Shown piece by piece: positions 8,219-17,074 of a stretch of 64,000 nucleotides of DNA. Location of the stretch: positions 1,674,001 through 1,738,000 of the forward strand of contig NZ_VFPH01000001.1 of the NCBI RefSeq assembly GCF_006717045.1, given 5' to 3'. Each line of letters opens with the position of its first letter. Position 1 is the first letter of the stretch. A model generated the notes under the pieces. The model was not told where the DNA came from. It saw only the letters and a program-made list of their open reading frames with translations, and did not search any database. This stretch comes from Pseudonocardia cypriaca (lineage in GTDB: Bacteria > Actinomycetota > Actinomycetes > Mycobacteriales > Pseudonocardiaceae). A program made the position numbers and the translations under genes.

Positions 8219-9052
8219 GTGCTTCGACTCGCCGGGGCGCGGCTCCTCGACGACCGGGACCGCGCAGGGGTGCGCGCCGTCCTGGACGACGATCCGGTGG
8301 CCGCATGCATGGTCTCCGCCCGCGTCGAGGTGGCGGGGCTCGATCCGTGGCGGCTCGGGGGTGAGCTGTGGGCCGTCGGGCCCCGGTTCGACGGGCTCTG
8401 CTTCTCGGGTGCCAACCTCGTGCCACTGCGCGGCGACCGCTCGGCGCTGCGCAGCTTCGCCGACCGCGCGCGCCGCCACGGCCGCACGTGCTCGTCCCTC
8501 GTGGGCCGGGCCGAGCTGGTGCTCCCGCTGTGGGACGACCTCGCCTCGCACTGGGCGCCCGCTCGTGAGGTGCGGGCCGACCAGCCCCTGATGGTGCTCG
8601 CGGGCGCGCCCGCCGTCGAACCCGACCCGTACGTGCGTCCGGTGCACCCCGCCGAGCTGGACAACTACCTGCCGGCCGCCGTCGCGATGTTCACCGAGGA
8701 GGTCGGCATCGACCCGCGGCTCGGCGACGGCGGCACGGGCTACCGGGCCCGGGTGGCGGAGCTGGTGTCCGCAGGCCGGGCGTTCGCCCGGTTCGAGAAC
8801 GGCGAGGTCGTGTTCAAGGCCGAGATCGGGGCGCTGTCCGGGAAGGTCGGGCAGATCCAGGGCGTGTGGGTGCACCCGGACCGCCGCGGCCACGGGCTGG
8901 GCACGGCGGGCACGGCCGCGGTCGCCGCCCGCCTCGCCGCCATGGGGCGCGTGTCGAGCCTCTACGTCAACGGGTTCAACCACGTGGCCAGGGCCGCGTA
9001 CACGCGTATCGGGTTCACGCAGATCGGCAGCTTCGCCACCGTTCTCTTCTGA
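8219..9052 (+). CDS. GNAT acetyltransferase with DUF4081 domain (Rv2867c-like)
   Basis: 277 residues from the preferred GTG; GTGs at 8168 and 8183 would add about 17 or 12 residues that look non-conserved. An N-terminal DUF4081-like region (about 1-130) precedes a GNAT fold whose acetyl-CoA loop reads IQGVWVHPDRRGHGLGTAG, followed by the usual YVNGFNHVARAAYTRIGF. Its position next to ispG matches the mycobacterial order (Rv2867c, from memory). Substrate unknown. It converges on the TauE-like gene with only 4 bp between stops. Confidence 0.85.
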   Translation: MLRLAGARLLDDRDRAGVRAVLDDDPVAACMVSARVEVAGLDPWRLGGELWAVGPRFDGLCFSGANLVPLRGDRSALRSFADRARRHGRTCSSLVGRAELVLPLWDDLASHWAPAREVRADQPLMVLAGAPAVEPDPYVRPVHPAELDNYLPAAVAMFTEEVGIDPRLGDGGTGYRARVAELVSAGRAFARFENGEVVFKAEIGALSGKVGQIQGVWVHPDRRGHGLGTAGTAAVAARLAAMGRVSSLYVNGFNHVARAAYTRIGFTQIGSFATVLF

Positions 9053-9056
9053 CGGG

Positions 9057-9818
9057 TCACCCGAGCAGGAAGTAGACGACGGTCATCGTGACGGCTGTGC
9101 CCAGCACGACGCCGCGCAGCACCCGGGCCGGCAGCCGCCGTGCGACCTGCGCGCCCGCCACACCGCCGATCACGGCGCCGACGAGCATGACGGCGGGCAG
9201 GAGCGGGGCCTGCGCCACGTCGGACGCGAACAGGAACAGCACGGTCGCGGCGACGTAGACGGCCGCGACCTGGGTGACGCGCGTGGGGTTGCCCGCCGCC
9301 GGGTCGACGCCGACCCCGATGCTCCACACGGCGAGCATGAGGATGCCGACCGCTCCGCCGAAGTACCCGCCGTAGACCGACAGGAAGAACTGCCAGACGA
9401 GGACGGCGCGCGGGCTCAGACCGAGGGGGCGGCCGAGGGCGCCGCTCACGGCGCGGAGCGCGCTGCGGCCGAACGCCAGCACGACGGTGGCGAAGGCGAG
9501 GAGCCACGGCACGGCGACCTCGAACGACGCCGCGGGCAGTGCGAGCAGCAGGACCGCCCCGACCGCGCCCCCGCCCATGCTGGCCGCCGTCAGCGCGCGC
9601 GTGGACGTCGAGCCGACGGGCCGGACGTCCGGGCGGTACACCCACGCGCTGCTCAGGGAGCCGGGTACGAGGGCGACGGTCGCCGCCGCGTTCGCCGTGA
9701 CCGGAGGCAGTCCGGCGGCGACGAGGGCAGGCAGCGCCACGAACGTGCCGCCTCCGCCGACCGCGTTCAGGGCGCCTGCGCCGACCCCGGCCAGCAGCAC
9801 GAGCACGATCGCGGACAC
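9057..9818 (-). CDS. TauE/SafE-family membrane transporter
   Basis: 253 residues from GTG 9818 (an upstream GTG at 9851 adds a poorly hydrophobic 11 residues). Seven or eight hydrophobic helices with the family's glycine-rich first helix (GVGAGALNAVGGGGTF) and a repeated motif in the second half (YGGYFGGAVGILM) mark a sulfite/organic-anion exporter of the TauE/SafE family. It is divergent from a LysR regulator with a palindrome in the shared 82-bp gap, so LysR control is likely. Transported anion unknown. Confidence 0.85.
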   Translation of the reverse strand: MSAIVLVLLAGVGAGALNAVGGGGTFVALPALVAAGLPPVTANAAATVALVPGSLSSAWVYRPDVRPVGSTSTRALTAASMGGGAVGAVLLLALPAASFEVAVPWLLAFATVVLAFGRSALRAVSGALGRPLGLSPRAVLVWQFFLSVYGGYFGGAVGILMLAVWSIGVGVDPAAGNPTRVTQVAAVYVAATVLFLFASDVAQAPLLPAVMLVGAVIGGVAGAQVARRLPARVLRGVVLGTAVTMTVVYFLLG

Positions 9819-9871
9819 TCGCCGAGGATCACCCGTGCACGGGGAGACCACAATGCGCGATCGCCGTATGT

Positions 9872-9894
9872 AGCCTTAGACACAGCCTTAGGCT
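9872..9894. promoter_or_regulatory. Candidate LysR operator
   Basis: AGCCTTAGGCT (9884-9894) is a perfect palindrome around a central T, and a second half-site AGCCTTA lies 12 bp earlier (9872-9878). The block ends 7 bp before the LysR start and sits between two divergent genes, typical of LysR-type control regions. Symmetry-based inference. Confidence 0.45.
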
Positions 9895-9900
9895 GACGCC

Positions 9901-10788
9901 GTGCGTTACGACCTGGACGACCTGCGACTCTTCCTGCACATCGTGGCAGAGGGCTCGATCACGGCGGGCGCCCGACGGATGCACCTCAGCCTGCCTTCGG
10001 CGAGCGCGCGGGTCCGGACCCTCGAACACCACGCAGGCGTGGCGCTGCTGGTCCGGGGGCGCCGCGGCGTGCGGCCCACTCCCGCCGGCACCACGCTCGC
10101 CCGTCACGCGCGGGACGTCCTCACCCATGCCGCCCGCCTGGAGGGCGCGGTCGGCAGCTACAGCCGCCGCCCTGCGGCCCCGCTCACCCTGCTGGCAGGC
10201 GGCTCCGCGATGTACCGGGTCGTGCCGCAGGCGCTGGTCACCTTCCTGCGCGAGCACCCCGACGCCGACGTCGACGTCCGGGAGAGCCGCACACCGAACA
10301 CGCTGCGGCTGCTCGCCGAGGGCGCCGCCGACCTCGGGGTGGTGATCGACCACGAGGTGGGGGGCAGCGACGTCCGGACCGAACCGCTCGGCGACGACTC
10401 CCTCGTCGTGATCGGCCAGGCGGGCGGGATCCTCGCCGGGCGCACCTCGCTGGCCTATCGCGAGGCGGCCGAGCACCCCCTGGTCGGGCTCGACGCGGAC
10501 TCGTCGTTGCGGCGCTGGATCGACGCGAACATCGGCCCGCGCGCCCCCGCGGCCCGCTTCCGCACCACGGTCGCCGACATCAACGTCCTCGTCGCACTGG
10601 CGGCCGCGGGCGTCGGGCTGGCGATCGCGCCGCGCCGTGCCGTCGAGGGCGACCCGCGGCTGGACGTGTGTGCACTGGAGGATCCGTGGTCGCGCCGCAA
10701 CCACCTGCTGGCCTGGGGTGCGAAGGACCCGACGCCGTCGGTCACGGCGCTGGCCGAGCACGTGCGGGCCGCGGCGGGCGCGCCGTGA
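9901..10788 (+). CDS. LysR-family transcriptional regulator
   Basis: 295 residues, standard LTTR length. The N-terminal winged helix (LDDLRLFLHIVAEGSITAGA, then LSLPSASARVRTLEHHAG) is followed by a periplasmic-binding-like effector domain from about residue 90. Start is GTG 9901 directly after the putative operator, leaving almost no 5' leader. It is divergent from the TauE/SafE transporter and probably controls it in response to an anion; the effector is not inferable. Confidence 0.9.
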   Translation: MRYDLDDLRLFLHIVAEGSITAGARRMHLSLPSASARVRTLEHHAGVALLVRGRRGVRPTPAGTTLARHARDVLTHAARLEGAVGSYSRRPAAPLTLLAGGSAMYRVVPQALVTFLREHPDADVDVRESRTPNTLRLLAEGAADLGVVIDHEVGGSDVRTEPLGDDSLVVIGQAGGILAGRTSLAYREAAEHPLVGLDADSSLRRWIDANIGPRAPAARFRTTVADINVLVALAAAGVGLAIAPRRAVEGDPRLDVCALEDPWSRRNHLLAWGAKDPTPSVTALAEHVRAAAGAP

Positions 10789-10855
10789 TCGTGGCCTACT
10801 GTTTACGCCGTACCGCTCGATTCGTACGACGTACCCAATTTTAGGATTGCCGGCA

Positions 10856-11632
10856 ATGCCACGAGACGAGACGGCTGCTCGGACCGACGGCGGCGCGGCC
10901 GTCCGGCGCAGCCTCCAGCTGATGTGGGGCAGCGCGCCGGAGCCTACGCGCGGCCCGAAGCCGGGCCTCTCGGTGGCGACGATCGTGCGAGCGGCGATCG
11001 ACCTGGCCGACGCCGAGGGTCTGGTCGCGCTGTCGATGCGGCGCATCGCGGGCGCACTCGGGGTCGGCGCCATGTCGCTGTACCGGTACGTCCCGGGCAA
11101 GTCGGAGCTCGTGAACCTCATGGTCGACGAGGTCTACAGCGAGGACCTCGCCTCCGCGGAGACCGTCGAGGGCGGCTGGAGGGAGCGGCTGGAGGCCTGC
11201 GGGCGCCAGGAATGGGCGCTCTACCTGCGCCATCCCTGGATGCTGCAGATCGCCCAGGGGCGCCCGATGCTCGGGCCCAACTCCATGCGCTCCACCGACA
11301 TCGCCCTTCGCGCGGTCGACGGCATCGGGCTCACCGAGGAGGAGATGCTCGGCGCCGTCGTCGTGCTCAGCTCGTTCGTCGCCGGGCTCGCGAAGACCAC
11401 CATCGAGGCGATGCAGGCGGCCGACCGAACAGGCATCAGCGACGAGGAGTGGTGGGAGATCCAGTCCGAGTACGTCGGGCCCGCCGTCGTGGCGGGCGAG
11501 CTGCCGATGCTCACGAAGGTCGGCGAGGCCGGCGCCTTCAACTCGATGTTCGACCACTTCGAGTTCGGCCTCCAGCGCGTGCTCGACGGGCTGGGCGTCC
11601 TGATCGAGCGGCGGGGGGCGGCGGAGGGGTAG
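10856..11632 (+). CDS. TetR-family regulator (TetR_C tetracycline-repressor-like)
   Basis: 258 residues. The HTH lies unusually deep, at about residues 40-90 (VATIVRAAIDLADAEGL, ALSMRRIAGALGVGAMSLYRYVPGKSEL), after a charged N-terminal tail, as in the TetR-C subgroup. The C-terminal helical domain ends near 250. It follows the LysR gene by 67 bp; the gap contains GTAC-rich half-sites (GTACGACGTAC) that could be an operator. The next gene, a DoxX protein, may be its target. Ligand unknown. Confidence 0.87.
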   Translation: MPRDETAARTDGGAAVRRSLQLMWGSAPEPTRGPKPGLSVATIVRAAIDLADAEGLVALSMRRIAGALGVGAMSLYRYVPGKSELVNLMVDEVYSEDLASAETVEGGWRERLEACGRQEWALYLRHPWMLQIAQGRPMLGPNSMRSTDIALRAVDGIGLTEEEMLGAVVVLSSFVAGLAKTTIEAMQAADRTGISDEEWWEIQSEYVGPAVVAGELPMLTKVGEAGAFNSMFDHFEFGLQRVLDGLGVLIERRGAAEG

Positions 11633-11674
11633 CGGGCGGGATCACACGGCGGCGTCACGGGAGCCTGCATAAGG

Positions 11675-11692
11675 TGAACGCGCAACAGTTCA
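11675..11692. promoter_or_regulatory. Inverted repeat upstream of doxX-like gene
   Basis: TGAAC and GTTCA arms separated by eight bases lie 28 bp before the DoxX start and 42 bp after the TetR stop. Candidate operator for the adjacent TetR-type regulator; short arms, so weak. Confidence 0.3.
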
Positions 11693-11720
11693 ACGCTCAC
11701 CTACTTTGAGGAGACGTTCC

Positions 11721-12155
11721 GTGATCCGTACGCTGCCCTCGTCCGTCCGCGACGCCGCACTGCTCGTCGCCCGGCTGCTGCTCGGCGTCGTGTTGATCGC
11801 GCACGGTTCGCAGAAGGTGTTCACCTGGGGGATCGGGGGCACGGCGCAGGCCTTCGAGGGCATGGGCGTGCCGCTCGCGCCGGTGTCCGCGGTGTTCTCC
11901 GCGCTCGTCGAGCTCGTCGGTGGCGTGCTGCTCCTGGTCGGCGCGGCGACGGCCGTCGTGGGTGTCCTCGTCGTGCTGAACATGCTGGGTGCCGCGCTGA
12001 TCGTCCACGCCGCCAACGGGATCATGGTCTCGAACGGCGGCTGGGAGCTCGTCGGTGTGATCGCTGCGGCGGCGCTGGTGCTCGCCGCCGTCGGCGCCGG
12101 CCGGTACAGCGTGGACCACGCCATCGCCGGACGGCGCACTCCGGCCCGGGTCTGA
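11721..12155 (+). CDS. DoxX-family membrane protein
   Basis: 144 residues with four hydrophobic helices and the DoxX N-terminal pattern RLLLGVVLIAHGSQKVFTWG followed by a conserved ELVGG. The GTG is chosen because GAGGAG lies at proper spacing; a start at 11706 would place the ribosome site inside the gene. DoxX proteins are small integral membrane proteins linked to quinone or thiol redox stress complexes. A TetR gene lies directly upstream. Confidence 0.85.
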   Translation: MIRTLPSSVRDAALLVARLLLGVVLIAHGSQKVFTWGIGGTAQAFEGMGVPLAPVSAVFSALVELVGGVLLLVGAATAVVGVLVVLNMLGAALIVHAANGIMVSNGGWELVGVIAAAALVLAAVGAGRYSVDHAIAGRRTPARV

Positions 12156-12195
12156 GAGGTCGCATCACCGGTGATGTCGGGGCACGGTGGGATGC

Positions 12196-12819
12196 ATGGC
12201 TGAACCGACACCACCAGCTTGGACCACCGGCACCGCGCCGAACTCCTTCGCCGCGCTTCCGGCCGGGCGCCTCGGCACCTTCGGTGGACGGCTGATGCGA
12301 CTGCTCAACCGGTCCCAGCAGCGCGAGCTCATGACGCTGCTGGGGCCGCTCGCCGGCAAGGACGTCCTCGAGGTCGGCCCCGGGCCAGGCGTCCTGCTGG
12401 GCCTGCTCACCCGCACGGCCCGGCACGTCACCGGCGTGGACCCGTCGCGCGAGATGCGGACGCTCGCGATCCGCGCGCACGCGGTCGCGATCGCGGCCGG
12501 GCGGCTGGACGTACTGCCCGGTGACGCCGGTGCGACCGGCCTGCCCGACGCCGCCGTCGACGTGGTCGTCGCCGTGAACAACGTCGCGATCTGGCCCGAC
12601 CTGGACGCGGGCGTGGCCGAGCTGCACCGCGTGCTGCGTCCGGGCGGGAGGCTCGTGCTGAGCTGGCACGGTGGGGAGCAGCCGTCCCGCACGTCCCGCG
12701 GCCTCGTGCTCCCCGAGGAGCGCCTGCAGCGCATCGAGAACGCCCTGCGCGCCCGCTTCCCGGACGTCCGCCGCACCCTCACCCGCCGCTGCACGGTTTT
12801 CGAGGCCCGCACGGCCTGA
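12196..12819 (+). CDS. Class I SAM-dependent methyltransferase
   Basis: 207 residues. The SAM site is clear: motif I VLEVGPGPGVLLG at about 58-70, an acidic residue after the next strand (TGVDPSREM), DVVVAVNNVAIWPD and the post-motif LHRVLRPGGRLVLSW. ATG 12196 is preferred over GTG 12187. It resembles small ubiE-like methyltransferases; acceptor unknown. It sits between the DoxX gene and the PBP gene without an obvious operon partner. Confidence 0.85.
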   Translation: MAEPTPPAWTTGTAPNSFAALPAGRLGTFGGRLMRLLNRSQQRELMTLLGPLAGKDVLEVGPGPGVLLGLLTRTARHVTGVDPSREMRTLAIRAHAVAIAAGRLDVLPGDAGATGLPDAAVDVVVAVNNVAIWPDLDAGVAELHRVLRPGGRLVLSWHGGEQPSRTSRGLVLPEERLQRIENALRARFPDVRRTLTRRCTVFEARTA

Positions 12820-12914
12820 GCGCGTCTGCCGACCCGGCAGCGAGCGTGCAGCGCCGAGCGGACCGACCGCCGTGTCCCGCGGAGCCCGTCGACGTCGATC
12901 GGCATACTCGGCTC

Positions 12915-14732
12915 GTGCCGACCGCCCGCGTGCCCCGTGCGACCACCGCCCTGGCCGTCGTGCTGGGGGTCCTGCTGACCACCGCGGGCTGCGGGCTCTT
13001 CCGCGACACCGGCCCGGAGGACACGGCCGCCGCCTTCCTCGCCGCGTGGTCGGCCGGCGACCACGCGCGCGCCGCCGCCCTCACCGACGACCCCGTCCGC
13101 GCCGGGGACCTGCTCACCGCCGCGCGCCGGGCGCTCGACCCGGAGAGCCTGGTGGCCGGCCTCGGCCAGGTGCGCACCGCGGCCGACGGGGCCACGGCGG
13201 CGGTCGACGTCACCTGGCACCTCGGGCCGCAGCGCACCTGGCAGTACCTCGGGGAGCTGGAGCTGCGCCCGGCGCCCGACACGGAGGAGGGCTGGCGGGT
13301 CCACTGGGCCCCCACGGTCGTGCACCCGGAGCTGGCGACGGGGCAGCGGCTCGCGATGCGCACGGAGGCACCCTCGCCCGCGCCGGTGGTCGACCGCGGC
13401 GGGGCGCCGCTGCTCGCGGCAACCCCGGTGGTCGCCGTCCTGCTCGACCGGCTCGCCACGGGCGACCTGCCCGCGGTGACCGGTGCCCTCGCCGCCGCGC
13501 TCTCCCCGTTCGACCCGCGGATCACGCAGGCCTCCATCACCGACGGCGCCGCCCGCACGCCCGACGGGAAGGCGTACACGGTCGCGGTACTGCGCGAGAC
13601 CGACTACGCGCAGGTCAAGACCGCGATCCACGACCTGCCCGGGGTGCGGTTCACGACGTCCGAGCGCCTCCTCGCGCCGAACGCCGACTTCGGCCGGCAG
13701 GTGCTCACCGGCGTCCGCGACGAGGCCGCCGAACAGCTCTCGGGCGTGCCCGGGTGGTCGGTGTCGGTCATCGACGGCAGCGGCGGCAGCGTCCGCACGC
13801 TCGCCGAGCAGGCGCCCCGGTCGGGCAGCACGGTGGCCGTCGGGATGGACCGCGCGATCCAGTCCGCGGCGGAGGACGCCGTGGAGCCGGTGGTGCAGCA
13901 GGCGATGCTCGTCGCCGTGTCGGTGTCCACCGGCGACGTCCTCGCCGTGGCGCAGAACCCCGCCGCCGACGCCGAGGGCGCGCTCGCGCTCACCGGCCGC
14001 TACCCGCCGGGATCCACGTTCAAGGTGGTCACGGCCACAGCCGCCATGGCCGAGGACGCCGTCACCGTCGACACGCAGGTGCCGTGCCCGGGCACCACCG
14101 TGATCGGGGGCCGGGTGGTGCCCAACGCGGGCCGGTTCGACCTCGGGACGGTGCCGCTGCGCACCGCCTTCGCCCGCTCCTGCAACACCACGTTCGCGCA
14201 GCTCGCGGTGCAGCTCGAACCCGCCGCCCTCCCGACGGCCGCGCTGCAGTACGGGATCGGGGCCGACTACGCCGTGCCCGGCATCGTCACGATCACCGGC
14301 TCCGTGCCGGCGTCCACCGAGGAGGTGCTGCGCGCGGAGAACGGGTTCGGGCAGGGGCAGGTGCTCGCGAGCCCGCTGGGGGTCGCACTCGCCGCCGCGG
14401 TGGTTGCGCGCGGCGGGCCGGTCGTGCCCCAGCTCATCCGCGACCGCCCCACCCAGGTCCTGGTGCCCGCCACCACGCCGGCCCCGGCCTCGTTGGAGCA
14501 GCTGCGCGCGATGATGCGGGCGGTCGTCACGGAAGGCTCCGCCACCGCCCTCGCGGGCCTGGGGGAGGTCTACGGCAAGACCGGCACCGCGGAGTTCACG
14601 GCCGACGGCCGGGCCCACGGCTGGTTCATGGGCTACCGGGGTGATGTCGCCTTCGCCGTGCTGGTCGTCGACGGCGCGTCGTCGGTTCCCGCGGTGCAGG
14701 TCGCGCAGCGTTTCCTCGGCGCGATCGGCTGA
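12915..14732 (+). CDS. Penicillin-binding lipoprotein (class B transpeptidase with MecA_N-like domain)
   Basis: 605 residues starting at a GTG. A lipoprotein signal ends at LTTAGC (Cys26), then an NTF2-like MecA_N domain (about 33-140), a dimerisation domain and a transpeptidase domain with all three active-site motifs: Ser367 in GSTFK, Ser422-Cys-Asn424, and Lys555-Thr-Gly. It should cross-link peptidoglycan on the outer face of the membrane and bind beta-lactams. The position between ispG and map matches the mycobacterial Rv2864c lipoprotein (from memory). Confidence 0.93.
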   Translation: MPTARVPRATTALAVVLGVLLTTAGCGLFRDTGPEDTAAAFLAAWSAGDHARAAALTDDPVRAGDLLTAARRALDPESLVAGLGQVRTAADGATAAVDVTWHLGPQRTWQYLGELELRPAPDTEEGWRVHWAPTVVHPELATGQRLAMRTEAPSPAPVVDRGGAPLLAATPVVAVLLDRLATGDLPAVTGALAAALSPFDPRITQASITDGAARTPDGKAYTVAVLRETDYAQVKTAIHDLPGVRFTTSERLLAPNADFGRQVLTGVRDEAAEQLSGVPGWSVSVIDGSGGSVRTLAEQAPRSGSTVAVGMDRAIQSAAEDAVEPVVQQAMLVAVSVSTGDVLAVAQNPAADAEGALALTGRYPPGSTFKVVTATAAMAEDAVTVDTQVPCPGTTVIGGRVVPNAGRFDLGTVPLRTAFARSCNTTFAQLAVQLEPAALPTAALQYGIGADYAVPGIVTITGSVPASTEEVLRAENGFGQGQVLASPLGVALAAAVVARGGPVVPQLIRDRPTQVLVPATTPAPASLEQLRAMMRAVVTEGSATALAGLGEVYGKTGTAEFTADGRAHGWFMGYRGDVAFAVLVVDGASSVPAVQVAQRFLGAIG

Positions 14733-14773
14733 ACATGGCGCAGGGGGTTGCCCAGGCGCTTACGCTGGACGGC

Positions 14774-15154
14774 ATGTCGCCCCGGCGGATACCCGCGCTC
14801 GCGATCGTCGCCGACCTCGTCGCCGTCGTGGTGTTCGCCGCCATCGGCCGGATGAGCCACGGGGAGCCCGACGACCTGCTCGGCCTCCTCGGCACGGCCG
14901 CGCCGTTCCTCCTCGGGGTACTGGCGGTGTGGGCCACGCCGGTGGTCCGCGCCCATCCCGTCGGTGTCCGCGCCGCGCTCACCGTCTGGGTGGGCACGGT
15001 GGTGATCGGGCTGCTCCTGCGGGCCGGTTTCACCGAGCGGCTCCCGCTGAGCTTCGCGGTGGTCACGGCGGTGTCGCTCGCCGTGCTGCTGCTGGGGTGG
15101 CGGGCGCTCTCGGTCCTCGTGTCGATCCGGGCCCGCCAGCGCGCCCTGCACTGA
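14774..15154 (+). CDS. DUF3054 membrane protein
   Basis: 126 residues, almost entirely four hydrophobic helices (IPALAIVADLVAVVVFAAIG, then FLLGVLAVWATPVVRA, ALTVWVGTVVIGLLLRAG, FAVVTAVSLAVLLLGWRAL). This matches DUF3054, a small actinobacterial family of unknown function. The ATG at 14774 begins at the first helix; an upstream ATG at 14735 adds a non-hydrophobic tail. It lies between the PBP gene and map. Confidence 0.8.
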   Translation: MSPRRIPALAIVADLVAVVVFAAIGRMSHGEPDDLLGLLGTAAPFLLGVLAVWATPVVRAHPVGVRAALTVWVGTVVIGLLLRAGFTERLPLSFAVVTAVSLAVLLLGWRALSVLVSIRARQRALH

Positions 15155-15210
15155 CCCATCGCACCCGTCAGCCGCGAACCGCGGAAACCGGGCCTGCATA
15201 GACTGGCGGC

Positions 15211-16068
15211 ATGCCCGCCCGCACCCTGCTCACCCCCGGCACCGTGTCGCCGACCCGGCCGGTGCCCGCGCACATCGAGCGCCCGGAGTACGTCGGCAAG
15301 AAGCGCCCCGAGCGCAGCACCGACCCGTGGGTGCAGACGCCCGAGGTCATCGAGCGCATGCGGGTGGCCGGGAAGATCGCCGCGCAGGCGCTCGAGACCG
15401 GTGGCAAGGCGGTGGCGCCCGGCGTCACCACCGACGAGGTCGACCGCGTGGTGCACGAGTTCCTCGTGGCCCACGACGCCTACCCGTCCACCCTGGGCTA
15501 CAAGGGCTTCCCCAAGTCGTGCTGCACCAGCCTCAACGAGGTGATCTGCCACGGCATCCCGGACTCCACGGTCATCCAGGACGGCGACATCGTCAACATC
15601 GACGTCACCGCCTACATCGGCGGCGTCCACGGCGACACGAACGGCACCTTCCTCGCCGGCAACGTGAGCGAGGAGGACCGCCTCCTCGTCGAGCGCACCC
15701 GCGAGGCCACCGCGCGGGCGATCAAGGCGGTGCGCCCCGGGCGGGAGCTCAACGTCATCGGCCGGGTGATCGAGTCCTACGCCAAGCGGTTCGGCTACGG
15801 CGTGGTGCGCGACTTCACCGGCCACGGCATCGGCCGGTCGTTCCACAGCGGGCTGGTCGTGCTGCACTACGACGAGCCCAGCGTCGACACGGTGCTCGAG
15901 CCGGGCATGACGTTCACGATCGAGCCGATGATCACGCTCGGCACGATCGACTACGACATCTGGGACGACGGCTGGACGGTCGTCACGAAGGACCGCGCCC
16001 GCACCGCGCAGTTCGAGCACACGGTGCTGGTCACGGGCGACGGGGTGGAGATCCTCACCCTGCCGTGA
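15211..16068 (+). CDS. map: Methionine aminopeptidase, type I
   Basis: 285 residues with the N-terminal SH3-binding-like extension typical of the longer actinobacterial MapB. It removes initiator methionine co-translationally. Pita-bread motifs are present: VICHGIP, the two metal Asps in DIVNIDVTAYIGGVHGDTNG, FTGHGIGRSFHSG, the Glu in FTIEPMI and the last Glu in AQFEHTVLV. TAGACT at 15199-15204 fits a -10 box whose transcript would start at the ATG, so the mRNA may be leaderless. Confidence 0.96.
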   Translation: MPARTLLTPGTVSPTRPVPAHIERPEYVGKKRPERSTDPWVQTPEVIERMRVAGKIAAQALETGGKAVAPGVTTDEVDRVVHEFLVAHDAYPSTLGYKGFPKSCCTSLNEVICHGIPDSTVIQDGDIVNIDVTAYIGGVHGDTNGTFLAGNVSEEDRLLVERTREATARAIKAVRPGRELNVIGRVIESYAKRFGYGVVRDFTGHGIGRSFHSGLVVLHYDEPSVDTVLEPGMTFTIEPMITLGTIDYDIWDDGWTVVTKDRARTAQFEHTVLVTGDGVEILTLP

Positions 16069-16105
16069 TCGCCGGAAGTGCTGCGATCCGCCCAGAGTTT
16101 CGGAG

Positions 16106-16984
16106 TCAGCCACCGCCCTGCCGGTGCTCGTCGCGGTACTCGCTCGGGCTGCACCCGTGCACCGTGCGGAACTGCCTCGAGAAGTAGAAGGCGTCGGCGT
16201 ACCCGACGGCTTCGGCGATGTCGCTGATGTCCCGGGACGACGTGATCAGCAGCTCGCGGGCGCGCGCCATGCGCAGCCGCTTGGTGTACTCCACCACCCC
16301 GCCGCCGGTGGCGGCGCGGAAGAGCGCCGAGAAGTGCGACGGCGACAGGCCGGCCGTGCGGGCGAGCTCGGCCACGCTGAGCGGCTTGGCGAAGTTGCGG
16401 CGCAGGTAGTCCTGGGCCTGGCGCACCGGTTCCGTGCGCTGGCGGCCGCCTGCCACCACGTCGGCGGCCAGCTGGGCGAGCAGCGACCAGCCGGCCCCGG
16501 CGGCCGAGATGAGGCTCGGGGTCGTCTCGTCGCGCTCGAAGCAGGCGATGGCGTCGTCGATCGTCGCGACGGCCCGGTAGGCGTCGTGCAGCTCCACGAG
16601 GACCTCGCACCCGTCCGGAGTGATGACCGACAGCAGCTCCGGCACCTGGGTTCCGGCCGCGTGCAGCCACCAGATCGTCCATGGGCGCTCCGGGTCGGCG
16701 AGGTACACGTGCGGTCTCCCCTGCGGCAGCACGAGGGCGTGCCCCGGTCCGACGACGGTGGTGCGGCCGGGGCTCTCGCAGCGACCGTACCCGTCGACGC
16801 AGACGATCACGATCGCCTCGGGTGCGCCTTCCGGCCGACGTCGGCCGTGGTTCGCCGCCCGCGGGAAGTAGCCGGCGTCGGTGACGAGCAGCCCGGACGT
16901 GGGTGGTCTGCGCAGCGCGGAAGTGACGAGCGGCCGGGGGAGCACGCGCAGCCGCTGGCCGGGGAACCCGTCGGGCAGGAACAC
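16106..16984 (-). CDS. AraC-family regulator of the carbohydrate operon
   Basis: 292 residues. A cupin-like sugar-binding N-terminal domain (about 20-150, with AIVIVCVDGYGRCES and LPQGRPHVYLADPERPW) precedes the C-terminal double HTH (SVAELARTAGLSPSHFSALF, then DISDIAEAVGYADAFYFSRQ). It is divergent from the operon at 17075-27484 with 90 bp between starts, so it most likely activates that operon in response to an imported sugar. The stop is 37 bp from map, convergent. Confidence 0.9.
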   Translation of the reverse strand: MFLPDGFPGQRLRVLPRPLVTSALRRPPTSGLLVTDAGYFPRAANHGRRRPEGAPEAIVIVCVDGYGRCESPGRTTVVGPGHALVLPQGRPHVYLADPERPWTIWWLHAAGTQVPELLSVITPDGCEVLVELHDAYRAVATIDDAIACFERDETTPSLISAAGAGWSLLAQLAADVVAGGRQRTEPVRQAQDYLRRNFAKPLSVAELARTAGLSPSHFSALFRAATGGGVVEYTKRLRMARARELLITSSRDISDIAEAVGYADAFYFSRQFRTVHGCSPSEYRDEHRQGGG

Positions 16985-17006
16985 GGGTCCAGCCTATGCC
17001 GATCGT

Positions 17007-17035
17007 CGAATCGTCCAGGTATCTCGGTCGATTCG
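17007..17035. promoter_or_regulatory. Candidate AraC binding region
   Basis: CGAATCG and CGATTCG are inverted 7-bp arms 15 bp apart in the gap between the AraC gene and the DUF5107-TPR gene. The centre-to-centre distance of two helical turns suits an AraC dimer. Inference from symmetry only. Confidence 0.35.
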
Positions 17036-17074
17036 CCCATGCCGCTCGGGAGCGGGCGCTCGTAGCGTCGCGGC